Source of the DNA: Leptospira barantonii
Lineage (GTDB): Bacteria; Spirochaetota; Leptospiria; Leptospirales; Leptospiraceae
Length of the DNA stretch: 64,000 nt
Direction: 5' to 3'
Assembly (NCBI RefSeq): GCF_002811925.1
Contig: NZ_NPDS01000005.1
Coordinates: forward strand, 236,001-300,000
Part shown: positions 50,752 through 64,000 of the stretch, piece after piece
Layout: each line of letters begins with the position of its first letter
Position numbering within the stretch: the stretch's first letter is position 1
Translations under genes and position numbers: made by a program
Notes under the pieces: generated by a model
The model's input: the letters and a program-made list of their open reading frames with translations, nothing else
Database searches by the model: none
Told to the model about the DNA's origin: nothing

Positions 50752-50784
50752 AAAGCGCCTCGATCGAAAGATCCAAGGCGCTTT
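50752..50784. terminator. Bidirectional terminator between the tail locus and fumC
   Basis: AAAGCGCCT / AGGCGCTTT with an inner GATC(GAAA)GATC stem. On the minus strand TTTTTATTT follows, making it a good terminator for fumC. On the plus strand it is weaker. Confidence 0.8.
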
Positions 50785-50831
50785 CAAACTCAAAGGGCGG
50801 TCACAAACGTGCAATACCCTTTTTATTCTTC

Positions 50832-52240
<1,409 letters not shown>

Positions 52241-52295
52241 CTTACAAGTTGATTGAAATATAAAATTCTCCAAAACGAATATTGATATTTAATAA

Positions 52296-52316
52296 AATTC
52301 TAATATGATTAGAATT
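52296..52316 (-). terminator. AT-rich hairpin between the 692-aa protein gene and fumC
   Basis: AATTCTAAT(CAT)ATTAGAATT followed by TTATTAAA on the minus strand. A 9-bp perfect stem just after the stop at 52328. Because the stem is AT-rich it may be a weak terminator or a regulatory dyad for fumC. Confidence 0.45.
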
Positions 52317-52327
52317 AAATCGGATCG

Positions 52328-54406
<2,079 letters not shown>

Positions 54407-54624
54407 AATCCACCGCGTCCCCAAAGGGTATATAGCTAAGAGACTTCAGAAATTTAGAAAAGTCGAAACCTATTTGTTTCAAAACCGGATTTTCCATTCT
54501 TAAGAAAGAAATTATCTCTTTGAATATCGGGAGTTTTCCGAAATAACTCAGTTCTTTTTCTCGATGGAGAATTTTCGATCTATCGATTGCGAAAGTGTTT
54601 TGAGCGACTCGGTTGAATTCGATA

Positions 54625-54649
54625 AAAAACGTCCCTTACGGAGACGTTT

Positions 54650-54650
<1 letters not shown>
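54625..54650 (-). terminator. Terminator after the malic enzyme gene
   Basis: CGTCTCC(GTAA)GGGACG with one wobble pair is followed by TTTTTTA on the minus strand, directly after the stop codon at 54650-54652. Confidence 0.75.
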
Positions 54651-55912
<1,262 letters not shown>

Positions 55913-55959
55913 ACGATTTTTCCCATATTTTTGAAATCAGGCCGTGCGACCATAACATT

Positions 55960-57322
55960 TCATTTACCTACACAGAACTTACTGAAGATTCTCCCCAAAA
56001 TTTCTTCGGTGTCCACTCTGCCGTTCACTTCTCCGATTTCGGAAAGAGCATAGTCTATTTCTTTGATATAGATTTCGGCGGGAGCGCCTTCTCCGATCAA
56101 TTGGAGCGTGTTGTTGAGACAACGAACGATGGTTTCAAAATGATAACGTTGTCGCTCTTCTAACAAGACATAATCTTCGGAATGTCCCATCGTCCCGGCC
56201 CTTTCTTTGATCGCGCCAAGAAGAATCGAAATCCCTTCCTTGGTTTTACAAGAAATTTCGCAGACGGTTAAGTCTTTCACATCGGAAAATAAATTCGGAT
56301 CCCAGGAGGAATCCCGGATATCGATCTTGTTCGCGACTAAAATAGAACCTTCGAGTCGATCTCTGGTTTTAGCGATAAATTCTTTCCAATTTTCTTTTTT
56401 GGAAACGTCCGCGAGAAAAAGACGGATGTCCGCGGATTGAAATTCTTTTTCACTTCTTTCGATTCCGAGTTTTTCGATGCGGTCTGTCGTTTCTCGAACG
56501 CCGGCCGTGTCCACGAGTCGAACCGGAATTCCTTCCAAAAGAATTTCTTCGCTGATATAATCGCGTGTTGTTCCGGGAATTTCGGAGATGATCGAACGAT
56601 CCTTACCGAGAAGAACGTTCATCAAACTGGACTTGCCCGTGTTCGGTTCTCCATAAAGAACGATTCTAAGTTGTTGAATCAATTTTTCGGCGGAGTCCGA
56701 TTTGGTGATCACGGTTTGACAAAGCATTTTTACTTTTTCGATCCGAGCTTTTCTTTCTTCCAAAGATTCGTATGTAAGATCCTCTGTGGAAAAATCGATT
56801 TCGGCTTCGCACTCCGCTTTGAGAGAAATCAACTGACTTCTCAAGTTGGAAGTGAAACGGGAAACTTCTCCGAATACGTTTTTTTGCGCGAGCTCCAATT
56901 CAAAACGAGAACGCGCCGATATAAGACGACCGATCGCTTCCGCTTCGGTTAGATCCAGTTTTTCATTTAAGAATGCTCTACGCGAGAATTCTCCCTGCTT
57001 TGCGGGACGCGCTCCGGCTCTGAAGATGGCGTCTAACGCTTCTCTTAATAAAATCGGATTCCCATGAAAATGAAATTCGCAAAGATTCTCTCCCGTATAA
57101 GAATTGGGAGCCTTGAAATAAAAGAATAGAATTTGATCCACCGGTCGATCGCCGATCTGAAAGACACATTGGATCGCGGTTCTGGGTTGAACGTCGGATG
57201 GAGAAATCGGTTTATTTTTTGAATAAAGAAAAGAGGAGGAAATCGTAAGGGCCTCCGGCCCGGACATTCGGATGATTCCTATTGCCCCGGATCCGGAAGC
57301 TGTTGATACGGCCGCTATCGTA

Positions 57323-57330
<8 letters not shown>
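55960..57330 (-). CDS. mnmE: tRNA modification GTPase MnmE
   Basis: 456 aa from TTG 57330. The family start MNDTIAAV corresponds to this TTG; a longer frame from 57375 adds 15 residues not found in the family. An N-terminal tetrahydrofolate-binding domain is followed by a helical domain with an inserted G domain ([26 protein letters not shown]) and the C-terminal CVGK Cys motif. It forms the cmnm5U34 modification of tRNA with MnmG. Overlaps the jag stop by 8 nt. Confidence 0.95.
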
Positions 57331-58033
<703 letters not shown>

Positions 58034-58064
58034 GTGTTTATCCTCGATAATGAGTTCGTTGTGC

Positions 58065-59934
<1,870 letters not shown>

Positions 59935-59951
<17 letters not shown>

Positions 59952-60180
59952 AGTTCGTCCTTTTAATGTTAGGTGGTAAGGGATCTTCGAACCCTCGTGA
60001 AAGAGGGTTGCATCTCAAAATTCTCCAAGTGCTTAACTGAAGCGCACGGAAGAATCCGTATTCTTGAAACGCTTGAGCGGCATATTCGGAACAAGAGGGT
60101 GTAAAACGACAGGCGGGCGGCAATAAAGGAGAGATTAGCTTTTTATAGAGCTGAATCAGTTTGATTGCAAGTTGGTTCAT
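59935..60180 (-). CDS. yidD: Membrane protein insertion efficiency factor YidD
   Basis: 81 aa. [28 protein letters not shown] and [16 protein letters not shown] are the invariant YidD segments, with three Cys. Its ATG overlaps the rnpA stop (TGATG). Confidence 0.96.
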
Positions 60181-60497
60181 CAGATTCGGTTGATCAGAGA
60201 GACCAGAATCTTAACCAGCTCCCCGTGGTTCAGATCCAAAATTTCTTTTTTGGCCAATATCGCGATATCAAAGCCTTGTAGAAAGTTCTTCTCTTCCTCG
60301 TGTATGACCGACCTAAGTTTCCTTTTGATCCGATTTCTTTGAACCGCGGTCTTTACCGTACGCTCGGGACAGTAAAGATAACGATTCTTTGATAAAGAAT
60401 TGGGAAGGTATACTAGAACGATCGGGAAGCGGGAGACTCTTTTTCCAGCCTTAAAAAGAGATTGGATCTCCTTCCTGGATTTTAATGTCTCTTCGAT
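60180..60497 (-). CDS. rnpA: Ribonuclease P protein component with non-canonical start
   Basis: 105 aa if initiated at ATC 60497. The sequence IEETLKSRKEIQSLFKAGKR and the family motif AVQRNRIKRKLR (the RNR signature) are clear, and length is normal. The frame has an in-frame TAA right before GTC-ATC and no ATG, GTG or TTG until far into the domain, so a canonical start does not exist. Initiation at ATC (or GTC) is the only way to make a full-length protein. The stop overlaps yidD. The Rnp protein cleaves tRNA leaders with the RNA subunit. Confidence 0.88.
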   Translation of the reverse strand: MEETLKSRKEIQSLFKAGKRVSRFPIVLVYLPNSLSKNRYLYCPERTVKTAVQRNRIKRKLRSVIHEEEKNFLQGFDIAILAKKEILDLNHGELVKILVSLINRI

Positions 60498-60507
60498 GAC
60501 TTAATTC

Positions 60508-61039
<532 letters not shown>

Positions 61040-61078
61040 GGTCAGGTTCGCGTACCGAATTCTCCCGTCAATCTAAAA

Positions 61079-62869
61079 TTAATAAAAAAGTTCAAATTCT
61101 TTTGCGGAGAATTTTTTTAGGAAGTAAGTCGTCTCGACGTAAGAAGCGATTGAATACGCGAACTGGCTGTTGACTTCTCCAGTAAGAATGGAAGTGGCTG
61201 AAACTGCGGAAGTGGTCGGAACTCCGGCAGGTGTTCCCGCAAAAAGATAAGCCCGACCTTGATTCGTAGAATAACCGTAAGCACCGATACAAGCGTCCGA
61301 AAGTCCATCCCCGTTGCCATCCGCGAACGCCGCAAAGATTCCGAATTGGTCGCCGGAATTTTCCCCGCTCAAAACCGAATGCGCGGTTCCACCGGCCGAA
61401 AGATTTTGACCGACAATGCCGGAATTTCCAGAAGAAAGAAAAACGAATCCGTTTCCTTGGGCCAGTCCGTAAGCACCGACAAGCGCATCGTGAAAACCGT
61501 CTCCGTTGACGTCGCCCAATGCGACCGAAATTCCGAAAAAACCGGCGCCTGCTTGTCCGGTCAAATACGCATTCGCAATTCCTGAAGTAGATAGATCCTG
61601 ATTTGCAATTCCCGAATTCCCGGAAGAATGAAACGTATACGCTCGTCCTTGATTTGCCGAATAGGATCTTCCTCCGATCAAGGCGTCTTCGAAACCGTCT
61701 CCGTTGATGTCGCCTAACGCGACGGAAATCCCGGATTGGCTTCCCGATTCTCCGATCAAAAGAGTATTAGAATTTCCTGATGCACCAAGGTTCTGACTTG
61801 AAACCCCCGAACTTCCGGAAGAATGAAAAACATAAGATCTCGAAGCTCCATCGGCTCCGACCAAAACGTCCGAATAACCGTCCCCATTCGCATCTCCTGC
61901 GGCAACGGACATACCAAAACGATTGTTGATTGCGGCTCCAAGCAAAGCCGTTTGCGCCGAGGCGATACTCGACGTAGAAATTCCGTTTGGTCCGGAAGAA
62001 TGAAATATATCAACACGTCCCTGTGAAGTGCTATAACCGTAAGAACCGATCACTAAATCTTCGAACCCGTCTCCGTTAATGTCGCCGGTCGCGATAGAAC
62101 CACCGAAAAAAACCGTGGAACCGGCGGTTAACGTAGAAGTCGGAGAGGCTCCGTTTAAAATTCCCGAACTTCCAGAAGAATGAAATATATAAACCGCATC
62201 GGTCCCGGTATTCGGTGCGCTTACGATCGCATCCGCGTAACCGTCTCCGTTGATATCGCCCAAAGTCGAAAACCAACCGAATTGACTCCCGGTTGATAAG
62301 GACGCCAAACTTGTGTTAGCCGATAGAGCGGATTGAGACGAAATTCCCGAGTTTCCTCCGTGAAAGATATAAACCTTACCGTCGCCGCCCGCGTATTGAT
62401 TGGCGCCTACGATGAGATCGGGAAACCCGTCCCCGTTTACATCTTGGTTATTTCCTTTTCGAACGTAGATCCCGTAAGACGCACCAAACAATGAGGATCG
62501 TACCACAATCGCGTGTTTTGAATTCTGTTTCCAGATCTGAGATCCGGTCGGAAGTCCGAATTTCCAGGTTGTTCCGGTAACAATCGCGGGTTGAAAGGGC
62601 GCTCCGTCTAACGACACTTCTGCGCCCGAAGCGAAGGGCGCGAGATCGCCTGTTAAAAATCCGGAATGAAGAATTCCCGAATTACGAACGTTTCGTATAG
62701 AAGGAGGAAGACAACCGGTAGTTTGGCCGATCATACACTGAAGAATTACACTTTCGTAATATGGGGAGGAACTCATATCTCCCGGATTGAAACTGCGAAT
62801 TCGATCACAACAAAGGGAGAATAGTATAAAAAGAACGATTCCGTATCGGAAATGACGCTTTTGCTTCAT
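61079..62869 (-). CDS. FG-GAP (integrin alpha-type) repeat lipoprotein
   Basis: 596 aa. A hydrophobic start ending FSLCCDR suggests a lipoprotein signal (Cys about 20). After a 130-residue N-terminal region come about seven FG-GAP repeats with Ca-binding cores such as DVNGDGFPDLIVGA, DINGDGYADAIVSA and DANGDGYSDVLVGA, which form a beta-propeller. Such proteins are surface or periplasmic and may bind ligands or carbohydrates. Ser/Gly-rich linkers (SSGSSGVSSQNLG) separate the repeats. Lies 48 nt upstream of the 5S gene on the same strand. Confidence 0.85.
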   Translation of the reverse strand: MKQKRHFRYGIVLFILFSLCCDRIRSFNPGDMSSSPYYESVILQCMIGQTTGCLPPSIRNVRNSGILHSGFLTGDLAPFASGAEVSLDGAPFQPAIVTGTTWKFGLPTGSQIWKQNSKHAIVVRSSLFGASYGIYVRKGNNQDVNGDGFPDLIVGANQYAGGDGKVYIFHGGNSGISSQSALSANTSLASLSTGSQFGWFSTLGDINGDGYADAIVSAPNTGTDAVYIFHSSGSSGILNGASPTSTLTAGSTVFFGGSIATGDINGDGFEDLVIGSYGYSTSQGRVDIFHSSGPNGISTSSIASAQTALLGAAINNRFGMSVAAGDANGDGYSDVLVGADGASRSYVFHSSGSSGVSSQNLGASGNSNTLLIGESGSQSGISVALGDINGDGFEDALIGGRSYSANQGRAYTFHSSGNSGIANQDLSTSGIANAYLTGQAGAGFFGISVALGDVNGDGFHDALVGAYGLAQGNGFVFLSSGNSGIVGQNLSAGGTAHSVLSGENSGDQFGIFAAFADGNGDGLSDACIGAYGYSTNQGRAYLFAGTPAGVPTTSAVSATSILTGEVNSQFAYSIASYVETTYFLKKFSAKEFELFY

Positions 62870-62926
62870 GTTAAATTCGCATCCAAAAAATAACGGGAAA
62901 AGAATTCTCCCGTTCTAAAAAAGAAT

Positions 62927-64000
62927 TTATTTCTTCTTTCTGCTCGGGAGATATTTATAATATTCCACTTCGATCGTATTGATTAGAAATGTATAATATT
63001 TAACTAGTTTCTTGTCGTATTTTTTCTTCTGCGCTTCGTTTCTTAAAAATTCCGAAATCTGATCCCGTATCAAGGGCGCTTTTAAATCGTTATGACTGAG
63101 AATGATGGAACCGGGCATCCCTTGTGGAACTAAATCGTCCGGAATCAGGATCATGGCCGAGTTTTGTAAAAGAGCGTATTCGATGGTGGAGGCGACTTTG
63201 TCGTCGTCCTTCTCCCCCTTGAGATGTGCCACGCTGTTTCGGATATTATCCAAGTTCTCGAAAATCTTTTTACGCAAAGAACGAGAATCGTGAATTTTAT
63301 CGGTGATCTTCGTAAAACGATTCGGAAACACAAAACGTTCCGCACCCTTTGCGATCAGACTCACCTTCTTCTCCTTAGGCGATTCAACTTTGGATTGAAA
63401 GTGTTCGTCTTCGGAATCGTCGCCGGAATAATAACTTTCCGAAGAGGAAGACATCGCACCGTATTCTCCCTTAAACCCCGAACCGAGGGAAGCGGAGGAC
63501 GAACCTCCGTTGGAAAGTATGTCCGATTTTTCCTTATCTCTAAAATAGAATGCAAGCATCAAACCCAAGAACAAACTCACGGGAATTCCCACGAATAAGA
63601 TTCCGGTCGTTCTGAAATGTACGGACGCGATTAAAAAGAGAATCATACTCGCGACAAAACCCAACATCCCCATCGGAAGATTGAACTTCTTTGCGAATTC
63701 CTGAGAACGTTGTTTTTCGGCTTCCAACTGCTCCAACGCTTGGATTCCTTGTTGAAGTTTGACGATATTCTCGGCTTTGAGTTTTGCGTTTAGGCCCGGA
63801 TGTTTCGGATTACTCAAACTCGCGTTGATTTCTCTCGCGATATCCAAATCTTTTTGATACGTAGGATTGCTCGTAGCCATTCCGCTTAACTTGTGTAAGA
63901 CGGCGGCCATATAACCCGGATCGACCGCGTAAATTTCCGAGGTTTGATCGGGTTTTTCGATCACCTTCATTCCATATTGATCGGAAATATCCTTTTTCAA
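62927..64000 (-). CDS. Membrane protein of unknown function (cut by window edge)
   Basis: At least 357 aa; the frame reaches the last base of the window (TTG at the edge), so the true start may lie outside. Two adjacent hydrophobic segments (about 110-130 and 134-150) form a hairpin anchor. A Ser/Gly-rich stretch (about 165-200) follows, and the C-terminal part is a charged cytoplasmic domain of about 150 residues. No family recognised. Confidence 0.6.
   Translation of the reverse strand: MKKDISDQYGMKVIEKPDQTSEIYAVDPGYMAAVLHKLSGMATSNPTYQKDLDIAREINASLSNPKHPGLNAKLKAENIVKLQQGIQALEQLEAEKQRSQEFAKKFNLPMGMLGFVASMILFLIASVHFRTTGILFVGIPVSLFLGLMLAFYFRDKEKSDILSNGGSSSASLGSGFKGEYGAMSSSSESYYSGDDSEDEHFQSKVESPKEKKVSLIAKGAERFVFPNRFTKITDKIHDSRSLRKKIFENLDNIRNSVAHLKGEKDDDKVASTIEYALLQNSAMILIPDDLVPQGMPGSIILSHNDLKAPLIRDQISEFLRNEAQKKKYDKKLVKYYTFLINTIEVEYYKYLPSRKKK

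Overview
The window is chromosomal DNA from a pathogenic-clade Leptospira. The strongest marker is loa22 (30416..31000), whose lipoprotein signal, OmpA-like domain and overall sequence I recognise as the Leptospira surface protein Loa22. MnmE, the RsbU-type phosphatase, the isolated 5S rRNA gene and the codon use fit the same genus. Base composition looks mid-40s % GC by eye, higher than L. interrogans, so one of the higher-GC pathogenic species is likely; I cannot name it.

Layout. 1-5.7 kb: a membrane SpoIIE/PP2C phosphatase, a tiny histone H1-like peptide, a SUFU-domain operon and small unknown genes. 6.1-11.7 kb: a minus-strand acyl-CoA operon (acyl-CoA synthetase, acyl-CoA dehydrogenase, MaoC hydratase, thiolase-like protein that appears to lack its catalytic residues). 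12-16.5 kb: ligA, an M23 peptidase whose ribosome-binding site sits in a perfect hairpin, and a cytochrome P450. 16.6-18.1 kb: an ECF sigma factor with a membrane partner and a CpxP/Spy-like sensor. 18.3-24.6 kb: a SanA/DUF218 protein, an Rmd-like sugar-nucleotide reductase and a four-gene glycosyltransferase operon. 24.6-30.3 kb: inositol monophosphatase, YkvA, a nucleoside phosphorylase / spore-photoproduct-lyase-like / SDR run, a nitrilase-family amidase and an RluA-type pseudouridine synthase. Then loa22.

31-50.7 kb is the accessory part: a nearly complete contractile phage-tail locus. Transcribed leftward it holds a lysis module (two small membrane proteins, an overlapping membrane protein/lipoprotein pair, a C39-like cysteine peptidase), tail sheath, tube, a tail-assembly chaperone with a programmed -1 frameshift, tape measure, hub and LysM proteins, spike, gp25-like wedge, gpJ, gpI, and two tandem receptor-binding fibres. 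It is flanked by a regulatory block with an XRE repressor, operator-like repeats and small rightward early genes. I see no capsid, portal, terminase, protease or integrase gene. The best reading is a domesticated contractile tail (an R-type tailocin-like particle), with a head-less prophage remnant as the alternative. An intrinsic terminator directly in front of the first lysis gene suggests control by readthrough or antitermination.

50.8-64 kb is housekeeping again: fumC, a 692-aa Leptospira protein, malic enzyme, then the classical mnmE-jag-yidC-yidD-rnpA-rpmH ribosome/membrane-insertion cluster (rnpA has no canonical start codon), a lone 5S rRNA gene, an FG-GAP repeat lipoprotein and a membrane protein cut by the window edge. 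No tRNA genes, CRISPR arrays or insertion sequences were recognised.
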